Below are positions 1 through 11,726 of a stretch of 64,000 nucleotides of DNA, in pieces. The notes below the pieces were generated by a model. That model searched no databases, was not told the DNA's origin, and was given only the letters and a program-made list of their open reading frames with translations. Numbering within the stretch: position 1 is the first letter of the stretch; every line of letters starts with the position of its first letter. The DNA comes from Scylla paramamosain (Eukaryota > Arthropoda > Malacostraca > Decapoda > Portunidae), in contig NC_087176.1 in the NCBI RefSeq assembly GCF_035594125.1, positions 19,937,591 to 20,001,590 on the forward strand. Direction: 5' to 3'. Both the position numbers and the translations under genes were made by a program.

Positions 1-79
1 TATTCTCTCTCCTACACATACGCAAAATTCTCTCTTAATAGAAATAATTTCTTGTATTCTCTCTCCTACACACACACAA

Positions 80-191
<112 letters not shown>

Positions 192-260
192 AAAACCCCT
201 TCTTTTACTCTCACATACTTAAAAACTCCCTCCCACTACTCACTCAAACTGATTCTCTTA

Positions 261-263
<3 letters not shown>

Positions 264-291
<28 letters not shown>
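264..291. repeat. (CA)n microsatellite
   Basis: About 14 units. Confidence 0.95.
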
Positions 292-293
<2 letters not shown>

Positions 294-425
294 AGGCTTC
301 CAGGTTGATAATCCAAAAGCCAGCAGATGACAGCTTCCTTCCAGCACACACTTGTATCGCCCAACTTGACCTGCCTGAATACAAGCTGATACAGTCCATG
401 CAGCAGAGTAAAGTTTGAATGAACC
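290..425 (-). other. Possible exon, weak
   Basis: The minus strand reads SAAWTVSACIQAGQVGRYKC, then VLEGSCHLLAFGLSTWKPG, up to a GTGTGTGTG donor-like run formed by the (CA)n microsatellite at 264-291. The composition looks coding, with three cysteines, and would fit another downstream exon of the same gene. No good acceptor is visible and no homologue was recognised. Confidence 0.22.
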
Positions 426-591
426 TTTTTTTGTTGTTATAACTTGTGGTGTGGTCCAGCAGTCTTCCTTTTCCCACTTTTTAAGAGGGGAGAGAAAGAA
501 TGGTGGATGACACCACTTGTAAGGAAGACACAAGTTACTATAGTTTAGATGTACTAAAAGTTTTTGCACACTAAATGTTTATTACTGAAAA

Positions 592-737
<146 letters not shown>

Positions 738-1292
738 TGGTCCCTCTTGTTTCAGTTTGGCAATAGGTTTGAACTGGTACCATCACCCAAACTGGCACAT
801 CAGATCCACTTTTGGTGCGCCACTCACTGACGTAACAGAATGGTGTTGATCCAGTTTGTCGTCCATGTGCATTGTTTGATTTTTGTGAACCTCCCAACAG
901 CCATCTTACTGTTTTTTTGCTGCAATTAACCACATCTTTGGTGTTTGTCCCCAGGAGTGCAGCCTCTACAAGTGGTGGAGGGCATGGACACTTGGATATG
1001 GATGACACTGGTTTGGGTGCCAAATATTAATAGTGCACCTACACAATTACCACACTCGCTCCTCTCACCAGGCTTAACTATAAATAATTAAAGGTAAATA
1101 ACATCTGTCATCTATTATCTATTGTATTCTATATTGCTGTTAATGTTTCATGTATAATGTCTTTGCTTTCAAATGCAAGTCAAAAGGGTGAACCCCATTT
1201 ATAGTACTATTCACGTTTGGCAAATTTCACTTTTGACATTGGTTTGGCTACACTAATTAAACTGCTAACAGTGAGGGACTACTGTAAATGTA

Positions 1293-1347
<55 letters not shown>
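1293..1347. repeat. (AAT)n microsatellite
   Basis: About 18 trinucleotide units, possibly a LINE tail relic; no LINE body recognised beside it. Confidence 0.95.
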
Positions 1348-1350
<3 letters not shown>

Positions 1351-1511
1351 GTAATGATAAAGTGCAAGACATGTTCATTAATGCAATTATTTTCTCCAAC
1401 ATGGAGGAGTGAGTGAGGAGGCACATCTGTCTGTGATTAGGGAATGCAAATGACGATGTTCCAAGGACGTCACCCTGTCCTGGGCCATGACATGAGAGAA
1501 GAGGGAAAAAG

Positions 1512-1512
<1 letters not shown>

Positions 1513-1556
<44 letters not shown>
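1513..1556. repeat. (CT)n microsatellite
   Basis: About 22 units. Confidence 0.95.
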
Positions 1557-1561
<5 letters not shown>

Positions 1562-2450
1562 CCATAACATACCAAATTGCTCTGGTGTTAATTTCATGAG
1601 TTGCTGAATAATAGGAATGGGAATGTTAGTTCAATGCATTTAGCTCTGAGTGTGAAAGAATGACAAGAAAGAATGCAGAGGATACTAGAACACATGCACA
1701 GAAAACTGAAAGATTTTTAACTTTTGAATAGGTGTAGAAAAAAAAAACTGCAAAATCAGTGTCTCCTTAAAACAACACATGACAGCAATGATAACTCACA
1801 CAACAATAATGCTTGATGAAGACTATATTTCCAACACAGATTTATGACAACATTTGGCAAAGCTGTGCACTGTTTACTTGTGTTAAAACTATGCTATGAT
1901 TTGAGAGGAAAGTTGGTTAGTCATTATAGGGTTAAGATAATATAAGGGTGTTTATTTTAGCTAATTTCCAATGACTCCTAATATAAGATTAAAACTTTAA
2001 TGATTATTAAAGTATTTCATTGTTTACATTAATTTACACCAAAATTTCACAACTACAACCTCAGTGATGTTTAGTTAATCCAATTTTGTTCATAACTACT
2101 ACATTTTTTCCAATGGTTTACCCATAGTACAACACAAACAACATCATCATCATTCATGCTATTTCATTTCCAAAAAAATTTCACAACTATGTACATGATC
2201 TAGTTTACAATAAAAGGATTTTGAACAATAGTTTTCCCATCAATCGACCCTAATTTTTTTTTCCAGCTACAAAGAACAATTCAACTACAAAACCATTCAT
2301 GCTATTTCATCCATTTGAAACTTCACATGCAAGTGATTTACAGTACTTTACCAAAAAAGAATTTAGATCAACAATGTTCCCATCAATCAACCCTAAAACT
2401 TTCCCACCTACAATCTGACAAGTGGAGTCACCAGTTTTAAATGTCAATAG
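1557..2450. other. AT-rich stretch, nothing recognised
   Basis: Roughly 900 bp of AT-rich sequence with no long frame. A loosely repeated block (TTTCCCATCAATCRACCCTA near 2233 and 2380, CATTCATGCTATTTCAT near 2150 and 2290) suggests a decayed duplication of about 145 bp. Confidence 0.4.
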
Positions 2451-2519
2451 TTATCCAAGATTGAATTTATGCCTTCCAATCCTCTGTGGGTCTTGGAGGC
2501 GGTCATGAGTCCCACTGTT

Positions 2520-2681
2520 CTCCTGAGAGCAGTGCAGGAGGTTGCCTTCAACATAAACCTTCTTGACAAAGTACTTGGATGACTTGTTGTAGCTTTGCTC
2601 TTTTCTGATGGTGACTGCAGCCTTCAACTCAAGGCACAGCTTCTCCAAGGCACTCATCTTGCTGTACTTTAGCCCAGTGAT
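2520..2681 (-). CDS. Module 2 exon X3'
   Basis: The exon reads ITGLKYSKMSALEKLCLELK, then AAVTIRKEQSYNKSSKYFVK and KVYVEGNLLHCSQEN. The acceptor is TTCTCCACAG. It is homologous to X3 (6350-6508). The exon end is uncertain: no clear GT follows HCSQEN, and the frame stays open to about 2454. This is the most downstream exon of the gene that I can support; the true 3' end may lie beyond the window. Confidence 0.48.
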
Positions 2682-2734
2682 CTGTGGAGAATAAGTAGTG
2701 GTGATGGTGGTGGTCCACCTCTCCAATACAAGAG

Positions 2735-2870
2735 TTCACCATTATTAATTTTTCATCCTTTTCACCAGTAAACTCTGGAACTCCCTGCCTGCTTCTGTAT
2801 TTTCTTTTCCCTATGACAAATTTTTTTCATGAGGAAGGTCCCAAGACACTTCTCCAATCTTGGATAATCC
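2735..2870 (+). mobile_element. Diverged family A LINE 3' fragment
   Basis: The segment matches the 3' coding end of family A: AGTAAACTCTGGAACTCCCT, then GCCTGCTTCTGTATTTTC and CCAAGACACTTCTCC. It is short and diverged. Confidence 0.6.
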
Positions 2871-3054
2871 TTACTACTACACACCATCAGACATAAAAAT
2901 ACCGTGAAGATGCAACTCCCTTTTTAGAAGAGCCAGAGGTCACAGGAGCAAAGGTGACGGGACACTACATGCCCTTGACACTCATGTCAAGCCCCATTAT
3001 CACCTGCATCACTCGGGAACACACCATCACCACCATTACCATTGTGTTGTGGCA

Positions 3055-3345
3055 TCATATCAGTGGCATAATAATTGTAAGAACACAAGGGAAACTGCAA
3101 GAAGCCATCTGGTTTACACATGGCAATCCCTGCATGAAATGTGCTTACCTATTTTCACTATCATCCTCATGCATAAATTTGTCTAATCTTTTAAAGCTCC
3201 CTAATGACTCAGCACTAACCTAACTACCGAGTCTATTTCATTCATCTATCACTCCATCTGAAAACCAGTTCCTTCCTATTTCTTTTTTAAATCTAACTTT
3301 ATCAAGCTTGACATGAAGAAACAGGATAGTGATAATGGTTGCTAT
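3055..3345 (-). mobile_element. LINE-like 3' fragment, family G
   Basis: In reverse complement it matches 13275-13520: TTTAAAAGATTAGACAAATT, then GGTAAGCACATTTCATGC and GATGGCTTCTTGCAG. It is diverged and non-coding. It lies in the intron between exons X1' and X3'. Confidence 0.5.
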
Positions 3346-3591
3346 TTCTGATTATTATTCTTACTTTCATTAACACTCAGAATACGAAGTCTGTCTTTAT
3401 TCTTATTTTGAGTCCCCAGTGGAAAGGGATAGTCTCAGTGGCACTACAAGCCAAATAGCTTAAAAACACCCTTAAAATGAAAATGATGGCTACTCTTCAC
3501 AACCACAGTGCTGCATCCCTCTTTTCTAAACATCTTCACTCTAACCCCTGCTTCCCTGCTCCCTCCAAGACCCAGTGACAGCCTCCCTCAC

Positions 3592-3701
3592 CTCTGGGTT
3601 CACTTGAGGAGCTGCCATCAGCCACCCAATGACATTCATTTGCATGTTCTTGGTGACAGAGTTCTCCTGGATCTCCAAATTTTCAGGATACACCACCAAG
3701 C
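3592..3701 (-). CDS. Module 2 exon X1'
   Basis: The exon reads GLVVYPENLEIQENSVTKNM, then QMNVIGWLMAAPQVNPE. The acceptor is TCCTTACAG, 20 bp downstream of a (CT)n run of about 74 bp (minus sense). The donor is GAG|GTGAGG. It aligns with X1 at 7561-7667 without that exon's stop codon. The frame is open, which makes module 2 look like the intact copy. Confidence 0.5.
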
Positions 3702-3718
3702 CTGTAAGGAGAATTGGT

Positions 3719-3720
<2 letters not shown>

Positions 3721-3794
<74 letters not shown>
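3721..3794. repeat. (GA)n microsatellite upstream of exon X1'
   Basis: In gene sense a (CT)n run ending 20 bp before the TTACAG acceptor. Confidence 0.95.
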
Positions 3795-3799
<5 letters not shown>

Positions 3800-4071
3800 A
3801 TGTTAGATGCAGACAAAATGGTAAAGTAAGGTATTAAAATCTTGCGTGCAAAAAAAGATATGCACACTAATAAATACTTATATTACAAAATGTTAAAACA
3901 TCCATAAACTCCTTGCACATCATACTGAGCTCACACTCCTCTCATTCCCTCAGATGCTACCAACAACTTTATTTAAACACAAATAGATAGATAAATAGAT
4001 AGATAGTCACATACACACACTTATTCCCTCCAAGACACAACAATGACTTGATTTCAACAGAGATAGACAAA

Positions 4072-4073
<2 letters not shown>

Positions 4074-4145
<72 letters not shown>
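4074..4145. repeat. (AC)n microsatellite
   Basis: AC run with one GC interruption near 4108; a short GATA run lies just before it (3985-4005). Confidence 0.95.
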
Positions 4146-4148
<3 letters not shown>

Positions 4149-4590
4149 ACACATCAGGCTTGGGTCTGAGTACATGTACTCAACCAGATTCCAAATGTAG
4201 TGCAGTGGTAGATGTATAGGTAGAGGTAAGGTCAGGGTGACACAAGCCTGTCCCTGGGGAAGCCAGGTGGTCTGGATTGGTACCAGTGAAGTCATATGAG
4301 TTACAGCCACTGCAGTTCCCACTCCTGCTGCTAATCTGTCAGCACCTTTGTGTAAATATGTGGAGTGAGAAACAGCTGTCAAATGCCGTCTGGACTGACA
4401 GGCTGCTGCACTGAGAGGCACACAGCAATCCATCCACATCAGGTATCAAGCAAGATTCACCCCAAACTCTCCACATTCACACAGATAGACAGACACAATA
4501 CACACAGAAATAAATCAATAGATACACATACATACTTGCTTACCAGGAGAGACAAAGTGGGAGATGCCAACCAGCAGGTACAACAGACAC

Positions 4591-4678
4591 CTGAGCAGCA
4601 AGTTGGTATCTAACACTGACCTCACTGATGACGACATCTACAGGAATTGTTGACAAGTTGTTCTTGGGTAAATAGATC
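4591..4678 (-). CDS. Module 2 exon X0'
   Basis: The exon reads IYLPKNNLSTIPVDVVISEV, then SVRYQLAAQ. The acceptor is TTTCCTCCAG and the donor CAG|GTGTCT. It has the same phase at both ends as X0 (8286-8388) and the same pattern (R-Y-P---L-----V-I-E---RQ-A). This pair is one of four that show exon-by-exon duplication of a module in the gene. Confidence 0.5.
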
Positions 4679-4896
4679 CTGGAGGAAATACACAGAAAAG
4701 ATCCATTATTGCAGGGACAAACAAAGGCTGGATATTGAGGGGATACAACAGAGTTAAGGAAAGGGAGATTTTTCACTGAAGGAACAAAGAAAAGCTGAAT
4801 ATCTGGAAGGGCAACAGGAAAATTGAGAAGAGGAAAATGTTGGAATGATACAAAAATTAACATGTTTTCTGTCTGTGCATAAAACACGCACACACA

Positions 4897-4899
<3 letters not shown>

Positions 4900-4966
<67 letters not shown>
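4900..4966. repeat. (CT)n microsatellite
   Basis: About 33 units. Confidence 0.95.
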
Positions 4967-4970
<4 letters not shown>

Positions 4971-4998
4971 AGCCTTGGGCCATGCACTCACATCCCTC

Positions 4999-5034
4999 CC
5001 CAGTATCTCAATCAATATCTTTTGATCCTGAGAA
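4999..5034 (-). CDS. Possible small module 2 exon (homologue of exon i)
   Basis: A 36-nt segment between a strong acceptor (TTTCTTCTCAG) and a strong donor (GTGAGTGC) reads DQKILIEILGRD. It faintly resembles GQTFVGKLLAKT of exon i and sits in the expected order between module 2 exons. This is tentative: the splice signals are good but the protein match is short. Confidence 0.25.
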
Positions 5035-5342
5035 GAAACAAGAGAACTACGTGGAATGAGAGACAAAATATACACAAGAAAACAACAAAACACACAGTCA
5101 CTGGACTAACCATCTCAGTGACCTTTAGAAATACTTACAGGAATTTTCAAGGGTACTTCATGATTCTGGTGATAGTTTAACAAGTATTCTGCATCACCAG
5201 AAGAAAGAAACACCTATGAGAACCTGACTCATTATCATGAAAACAGTCCTTATGAAAGCTGATGGGATTTTCAAGGACATTTTTTTCATGATTCAGGAAA
5301 TAGTTAATAATATTCTGCATCATCAATCAACCAATCATAAAA

Positions 5343-5603
5343 ACCAGACTCCTCTTTTAAAACAGTTCCATTAACACCTCAGGCATTTCACAATATGGGG
5401 ATAAAAGTTAAGGTTCCCCGCACTTCCTACCACAAACCAGACTCCTCTTTGAAAACAGTTCTCATAACACCTCAGGCATTTCACAATATGGGGATAAAAG
5501 TTAAGGTTCCCAGTGTGTCTTACCACAAACCAGACTCTTTCTCTTTGAAAACAGTTCCCATAAGACCCAAGGCATGAGAGTTAAGGTTTCTTGTGTGTCT
5601 CAC
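5343..5603. repeat. 93-bp tandem repeat echoing an exon donor
   Basis: The motif ACCAGACTC recurs at 5343, 5436 and 5529, exactly 93 bp apart. Units share CAGGCATTTCACAATATGGG and AAAGTTAAGGTTCC. The boundary motif GTGTGTCTTACCACAAACC in the units resembles the real exon end GTGTGTCTCACCACGAAAAC at 5593-5612. The repeat therefore appears to include the exon/intron junction of the preceding exon. Confidence 0.65.
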
Positions 5604-5721
5604 CACGAAAACTGCTCCATCCAGGAGAGAGCCACCAGCACCCACAAACTTGAGGGAGAGGAAGAAGGGGTGAGCGGCATGGAGGATCTCTGGGTATTTG
5701 AGATGGATTTCCTTGGCCATC
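5604..5721 (-). CDS. Fibrocystin-L-like gene, module 2 exon (homologue of exon h)
   Basis: The exon reads MAKEIHLKYPEILHAAHPFF, then LSLKFVGAGGSLLDGAVFV. It aligns with exon h: QQPSIVQAGQPTTITVHFV against KYPEILHAAHPFFLSLKFV, then GLVLNGLAFKV against GSLLDGAVFVV. The acceptor TCTGCAG is preceded directly by a (CT)n run of about 145 bp. The donor is GTGAGA. The end of the exon and its donor are echoed in the 93-bp tandem repeats just downstream. This places the start of the second module copy here. Confidence 0.5.
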
Positions 5722-5722
5722 C

Positions 5723-5873
<151 letters not shown>

Positions 5874-6084
5874 ATGAAGGAAAAGACCAGGAGGTAGAGA
5901 ATGAGAGAAATGCAAGTAAATGAGGAAGAGGACAAGGAAAAGGAAGACAAGATGAGAAAGAGAAGTATTCAACCACTCCTTTTACTATCAGTGACCTTAC
6001 ATTGAAAACTAAACTCTAAACTTGCAGTAAACAATTGTACCAAACTGAGTGAGACAGCATGAGAGTTAGCAAGACATCACATTA

Positions 6085-6375
6085 ATATAAGGACTGGGAG
6101 GTGCACAGGGACACCAGAAATGAGACTAAGTTCAGTACTATTCCCAGCACCTGAAACACCATCCTCACTCTCAGTTTCATTCCAAAGAAGCACTTTTTTC
6201 TGAGAGCAGCACAAGATATGGTGCCAAAGGGGAGATGCAAGGACTGGAGGATCCTTAGGGACAGAAGACACAAGGCTAACTTCAGAACCATTCCGATTAT
6301 CTAGAAGAGGGTCCCCAGTCTCACTCTTGTTCAAGAGATGCACAATGTTTCTCCAAGAGCAGCGCAAGATCTGGT
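6085..6375 (-). repeat. Two-copy ~140-bp tandem duplication keeping an open frame
   Basis: On the minus strand two adjacent units read QILRCSWRNIVHLLNKSETG and HILCCSQKKVLLWNETESED. Each continues with a similar tail (GSEVSLVSSVPKDPPVL against STELSLISGVPVHLPVL). The first unit is continuous with module exon X3. The frame is open across both. It is either intronic duplication that is open by chance or an extension of the coding exon. Confidence 0.5.
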
Positions 6376-6508
6376 CCTCGACGTAAACTTTCCTTGCATT
6401 GTAGTGAGTGTCTAAGTATCCTGTCACTACTGGGATAGCTATGTTACTGCTGAGGGATGTGCACAGTTTCCCTAGAGCTGTGGCAACATGCTCCTGTGGT
6501 CCAGTTAT
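6350..6508 (-). CDS. Module 1 exon X3
   Basis: The exon reads ITGPQEHVATALGKLCTSLS, then SNIAIPVVTGYLDTHYNARK and VYVEDQILRCSWRN. The acceptor is TGCTTCAAG. It is homologous to the exon ending at 2681 (ITGLKYSKMSALEKLCLELK ... KKVYVEGNLLHCSQEN), sharing ITG at the start, L-KLC in the middle and VYVE--L-CS at the end. The donor is not clear. The frame stays open for another 270 bp through an internal duplication (see the repeat at 6085-6375), so the low end is approximate. Confidence 0.45.
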
Positions 6509-6514
6509 CTTGAA

Positions 6515-6830
6515 GCAGAGGAAGTGAGAAGAATTAGTGAACTAGAAAAGGACGATGAAAATGGCTGTGAGACATGGAGGGAGAGAGGAGAATAAGAAAG
6601 AGTAGTGAAAATGGCTATAAGAAATAGAGAGTGAAAAGAATTAGTGAAATGAATAGAAAACTTAAATGAAAGTGACTGTAGGAAGTAGAGGAAGAGAGAA
6701 GAATTAGTGGAAAGAATATAAAAGCAATGAAAATGACTACAGGAAGACAAGAAAGCGATGAACGAGCTTGCTTTTGACATTCTTTTACAACAGAAGAAAG
6801 AATGAAAAATACAGCCATTCAATTCACCTC
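6515..6830. repeat. Degenerate purine-rich tandem repeat
   Basis: Imperfect ~60-70 bp units containing AGAAGAATTAGTGRAA and ATGAAAATGRCTRYARGA recur about four times in the intron between X2 and X3. Confidence 0.55.
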
Positions 6831-6849
6831 TTCACAATACACACCTGGT

Positions 6850-6922
6850 ACTCTGTTATGCCCTTCTTGGAGTCATTGCTGAGAGTGAAATCAACGGGGC
6901 CACAGTACACTCCGTCAGCCAG
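6850..6922 (-). CDS. Module 1 exon X2 (candidate)
   Basis: The candidate reads QWTCWLLADGVYCGPVDFTL, then SNDSKKGITEYQ, followed by a GTGTGTATT donor. The acceptor is TTGCTGCAG. A long (CA)n (minus sense) lies about 80 bp upstream in the intron. The CW...DGVYCGPVDF pattern looks like a conserved extracellular stretch with two cysteines, but I do not recognise it. The module 2 counterpart was not found. Confidence 0.4.
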
Positions 6923-7002
6923 CAGCCAGCATGTCCACTGACTGCAGCAACATACTCAGCACTCCATCCTCCAACTGTGTCACATCACCATAACATCATT
7001 AG

Positions 7003-7149
<147 letters not shown>

Positions 7150-7199
7150 GCAAGGAGGGGGTGAGGGTAACTATGCATGACAGAAAGGTTTAAATTGTG

Positions 7200-7545
7200 T
7201 GTGTGGAGGAAAGTGTGCATTAAAGAGAGAAAAAAAGAGGAATACAGGATGAGTGAAGAAATGGATAATGAATGATAAGGTAGAAGAAAAAGAATACAGC
7301 AAAGATGAAGAAAAGATATCATTGAAGGATACATGATATGATAAGAGGGAAAAAGAATACACTGCAGGAGGAGAAAAAGGATATCACTGAAGGATATAAC
7401 AGAAAAGTATAATGAAGGATAGAACAGAAACAAAAAGAACACAGGAGGCATGAAGAAAACAATATTACTGAAGGATGCAAGAGGAAAAAACACAGTGCAG
7501 GCGAAGAAAAGAAGATACTGAAGGATATAACAGATGGGTGATAAG
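7200..7545. repeat. Degenerate purine-rich tandem repeat
   Basis: Imperfect 35-45 bp units around AGAAAAAGATATCACTGAAG and GATACTGAAGGATATAACAG fill the intron between X1 and X2. Confidence 0.55.
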
Positions 7546-7560
7546 GACAGTCATTCTCAC

Positions 7561-7667
7561 CACATCCTCCACACCCTCCAACTGCTTCCATCAGAACAGA
7601 TCGGTGTGCAAGGACTTGACCATGGGGTACTCCTTGATGACCAGATGTGAGGGATACACCACCAGTC
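7561..7667 (-). CDS. Module 1 exon X1, with in-frame TGA
   Basis: The exon reads GLVVYPSHLVIKEYPMVKSL, then HTDLF, a TGA stop, then WKQLEGVEDV. The acceptor is CCATACAG and the donor GTGAGA. It matches the module 2 exon at 3592-3701 (GLVVYPENLEIQENSV...VIGWLMAAPQ). The frame that matches the partner exon contains the stop just before the shared tryptophan. The exon may therefore be a null allele, a decayed duplicate that is skipped, or an assembly error. Confidence 0.45.
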
Positions 7668-7907
7668 CTGTATGGGAGACAGATAATAAACTGCACTCCC
7701 AAATGTTTTGCTCTCTCTTACCTCCAATACTTCCAGTTGTTATGGTGTTTTCAGGGGTGTTTTCATGGTTCCAGTGATGGTTCAGCAAGGATTCTGCATC
7801 TTTAATAGTCTGTAATGTGAGGTATTGGGGTTTTAAACAGTACATCAACATGCAATACATTTTATCCTAACTTCCATAAGTATGTACATCAGTATACAAG
7901 ATTTTCC

Positions 7908-8232
<325 letters not shown>

Positions 8233-8285
8233 GACACCAATACTCGAGAGGACTCCATGTACCAGCTAGCGGAGACGACAGCAAC

Positions 8286-8388
8286 CTTGGCTATGAGTTG
8301 CTGTCTCACGTCTGGCGCCTCAAATATGACGTTCTCAAAGGTGAGCATTGACACGGCCTCATCTGGTACATACAGCCTGACACAGGGG
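8286..8388 (-). CDS. Fibrocystin-L-like gene, module 1 exon X0
   Basis: The exon reads PCVRLYVPDEAVSMLTFENV, then IFEAPDVRQQLIAK. The acceptor is GACAACAG and the likely donor AAG|GTTGCT. It is clearly homologous to the exon at 4591-4678: RLYVPDEAVSMLTFENV against RIYLPKNNLSTIPVDVV. It lies between two LINE A 3' ends (7908-8232 and 8415-11695), which have narrowed the flanking introns to almost nothing. The function of the module is unknown; beta-sandwich character is inferred. Confidence 0.5.
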
Positions 8389-8414
8389 CTGTTGTCAGTA
8401 TTTGTGTTGGGAAG

Positions 8415-11400
8415 ATATTTATTTTTTCAAGTAGGAGGGACACTGGCCAAGGGCAACAACCCTCCCCTCCCCCCCAAAAAATAAAGACCCACTGAGATGC
8501 CAGTCCCATAAAAGGGTCCAAAGCAGCAGTCAAAAATTGAAGGATAAGTGTCTTGAAACCTCCCTCTTGAAGGAATTCAAGTCATAGGAAGATGGAAAGA
8601 CAGAAGCAGGCAGGGAGTTCCAGAGTTTACCAGAGAAAGGAATGAATGATTGAGAATACTGGTTAACTCTTGCATTAGAGAGGTGAACATAATAGGGGGT
8701 GAAAGAAAGAAGAAAGTCTTGTGCAGCGAGGCCGTCAGAGGAGGGGAGGCATGCAGTTAGCAAGATCAGAAGAGCAGTTAGCATGAAAACAGCAGTAGAT
8801 GATAGCAAGAGATGCAACACTGCAGTGATGAGAAACCGGCTGAAGACAGTCAGTTAGTGGAGAGGAGCTGATGAGACAAAAAGCTTTTGATTCCATAATG
8901 TCTAGATGAGCAGTACAAGTGGAACCCCCCCAGACATGTGAAGCATACATGGACAGATAAGGCCCCTGTACAGAGTTAGCAGTTGGCAGGGGGGATGAGA
9001 AAAACTGGTGAAGATGTTTCAGAACATCTAATTTCATAAGAGCTGTTTTAGCTAGGGATGTGTTGTGAAGTTTCCAGTTTAGATTATAAGAAAAGGACAG
9101 ACCAAGGATGTTCAGTGTAGAAAGGGGGACAGTTAAGTGTCACTGAAGATGGGATAGTTATCTGGAAGGTTGTGTCAAGTTGATAGGTGGAGGAATTGAG
9201 TTTTTGAGGCATTGAATAATACTAAGTTTGCTCTGCCCCAATCAGAAATTTTAGAGAGATCAAAAGTCAGGTCTTCTGTGGCTTCCCTGCATGAACTCTT
9301 TACTTCCTGAAGGGTTGGACTTCTACAAAAGACGTAGAAAAGTGCAGGGTGGTATTATCAGTGTAGGAGTGGATAAGACAAGAAGTTTGGTTTAGGTCAC
9401 TGGAGAATAATAAGAAGAGAGTGGGTGATAGGACAGAACCCTGAGGAACACCACAGTTAATAGGTTTAAAGGAAGAATAGTGATCATCTACCACAGCAGC
9501 AATAGAACGGTCAAAATGGAAACTTAAGATGAAGTTACAGAGAAAAGGATACAAGGCGCAGAAGAGTAGTTTGGAAATCCAAGCTTTGTGCCAAACTCTA
9601 TCAAAAACTTTTAATATGTCCAAAGCAACAGCAGAAGTCTCACCAAAATCTTTATAAGAGGATGACTAAGACTCAGTAAGGAAAGCCAAAAGATCACCAG
9701 TAGAGTGGCCTTGATGGAACCCATACTGGCGATCAGATAGAAGGTTGTGAAGTGAAAGATGTTTAAGAATCTTCCTGTTGATGATTGATTAAAAAACTTT
9801 AGATAGGCAGGAAATTAAAACAATAGGATGGCAGTTTGAGGGATTTGAAGTCACCCTTTTTAGGAACAGGCTGAATGTAGGCAAACTTCCAGCAAGAAGG
9901 AATGGTAGATGCTGACAGAGTTGAAAGAGTTTGACTAGGCAAGGTGCAAGCACAGAGGCACAATTTTGGAGAACAATATGAGGAACCCCATCAGGTCCAT
10001 AAGCCTTCCGAGGGTTTAGGCCAGGGAGGGCATGAAAACATGACTGTGAAGAATTTGAATAGGTAGCATGAAGTAGTCAGAGGGTGGAGGCAAGGGAGGA
10101 ACAAGCCCTGAATTGTCCAAGGTAGAGTTTTTAGCAAAGGTTTGAGCGAAGAGTTCAGGTTTAGAGATAGATGTGATAGCAGTGGTACCATCTGGTTGAT
10201 ATAAAGGAGGAAAAGAAGGAGAAGCAAAGTTATTGGAGATGTTTTTGGCTTGGTGCCAGAAGTTACAAGGGGAGTTAGATCTTGAAAGATTTTGAAACTT
10301 TCCGTTAATGAAGGAGTTTTTGGCTAGTTGGAGAACAGACTTGGCATGGTTCCAGGCAAAAATATAAAGCCCATGATATTCTGGTGATGGAAGGCTTAAG
10401 TACCTTTTGTAGGCCACCTCTCTATCATGTATAGCATGAGAACAAGCTGTGTTAAACCAAGATTTGGAAGATAAAGAGTGAGGAATGTACACCTCCATGT
10501 CAGACTCTACTACCTCTGTTATGTACTCTGCACACAGACAGGTCTCTGACATGGAAGCAGTAGTTATTCCAAGGAAAATCAGCAAAATACCTCCTTGGGT
10601 CCCTACAGCTAGCAGAGGCAAAATCCTAGAGGCACTTCTGCTTATGGGGATGCTGAGGAAGGATTGGAGTGATAGGACAAGATAAAGATATGAGATAGTG
10701 ACTGGATAAGCCCAACAGAGAAGAGAGGGTGGCAGCATAAGCAGAAGGATTAGAGGTTATGAAAAGGTTAATAATGTTGGGCATATCTCCAAGATGGTCA
10801 GGAATACAAGTAGGGTGTTGCACCAATTGCTCTAGGTTGTGGAGGATAGCAAAGTTGAAGGCTAGTTCACCAGGATGGTCAGTGAAGGGACAGGAAAGCC
10901 AAAGCTGATGGTGAACATTGAAGTCTCCAAGAATGGAGACCTCTGCAAAAGGGAAGAGGGTCAGAATGTGCTCCACTTTGAAAGTTAAGAAGTCAAAGAA
11001 TTTTTTAAAGTCAGAGGAGTTAGGTGAGAGGTATACAGCACAGATACATTTAGTTTGAGAGTGACTGTAATCGTAGCCAGATGGTGGAAAACTCGGAAGA
11101 TTCAAGAGCGTGGGCAAGAGAGCAGGTTAAGTTGTTGTGCACATAAATGCAACATCCAGCTTTGGATTGAAAATGAGGATGGAGAAAGTAGGAGAGAACA
11201 AAAATGGGGCTAATGTCAGTTGCCTTAGACACCTGTGTTTCAGTGAGGAAAAGAAAATGAGGTTTAGTAGAGGAGAGATGGTGTTTTTACAGACTGAAAA
11301 TTAGATCCAAGACTGCAAATGTTGCAGGAGTTAATGAAGAAAAAGTTGAGCGGTGTCAAGACACTTAGGGTTGATACCAGAAGAGCAGTCTGACCTGGGG

Positions 11401-11695
11401 ACATTTGTTGTCCCCTCCCCCGATGATGACTCTATGAGGCTGGTGTAGGAGTCTCCATGATAATTGAGTGAAGGGTGTGTGTGTAATTAGATGCTTGTAG
11501 TTTTGTGTGAAGGAAGAGAGTTGTCTTTAGAGAGCAGGCTGTGACTGTCCCCTTTTCTTGTGAGACACAAAGGGAAACATTCAGTGAGGTCACAGCTGCA
11601 TTTAATGATAAGTTCACAGCACCCCATCATCCAGTGCTTTAGACCTCACTGGGAGTAATTATCATTTTGGCAGGTGCCTGCTGCCTCCTCCTTGT
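8415..11695 (-). mobile_element. Non-LTR retrotransposon, family A (copy A1), near full length, dead
   Basis: The 5' end near 11695 matches the 5' ends of copies at 26957 and 43432 (shared GCTTTAGACCTCACTGGGAG). Next comes an apurinic-type endonuclease domain ([16 protein letters not shown], then [14 protein letters not shown]), then RT (FDRVWHKAWISKLL, GVPQGSVLSPTLFLLF, YTDNTTLHFS). It ends in the shared 3' tail reading GTCCCTCCTACTTG on the minus strand. The catalytic YADD is mutated to YTDN and the frame is broken many times. The architecture suggests the jockey superfamily; the exact clade is not determined. It sits in the intron between exons i and X0. Confidence 0.85.
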
Positions 11696-11726
11696 AACAT
11701 TCTCTTCTGTTTCTTACTTGGCATAC

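Noticed and set aside
6850..6975. Frameshift within candidate exon X2
   Set aside because: An apparent shift disappears if the TTGCTGCAG acceptor is used; the remaining frame is open.
7561..7667. Selenocysteine decoding of the TGA in exon X1
   Set aside because: No SECIS element is visible and the partner exon lacks Cys or Sec at that place.
11432..11617. Small ORF conserved in three LINE A copies (CVSQ-KG-VTACSLKTTLF)
   Set aside because: Similarity follows from the copies being one element's 5' UTR; the better candidate start is MATPTPASESPSGEG in another frame.
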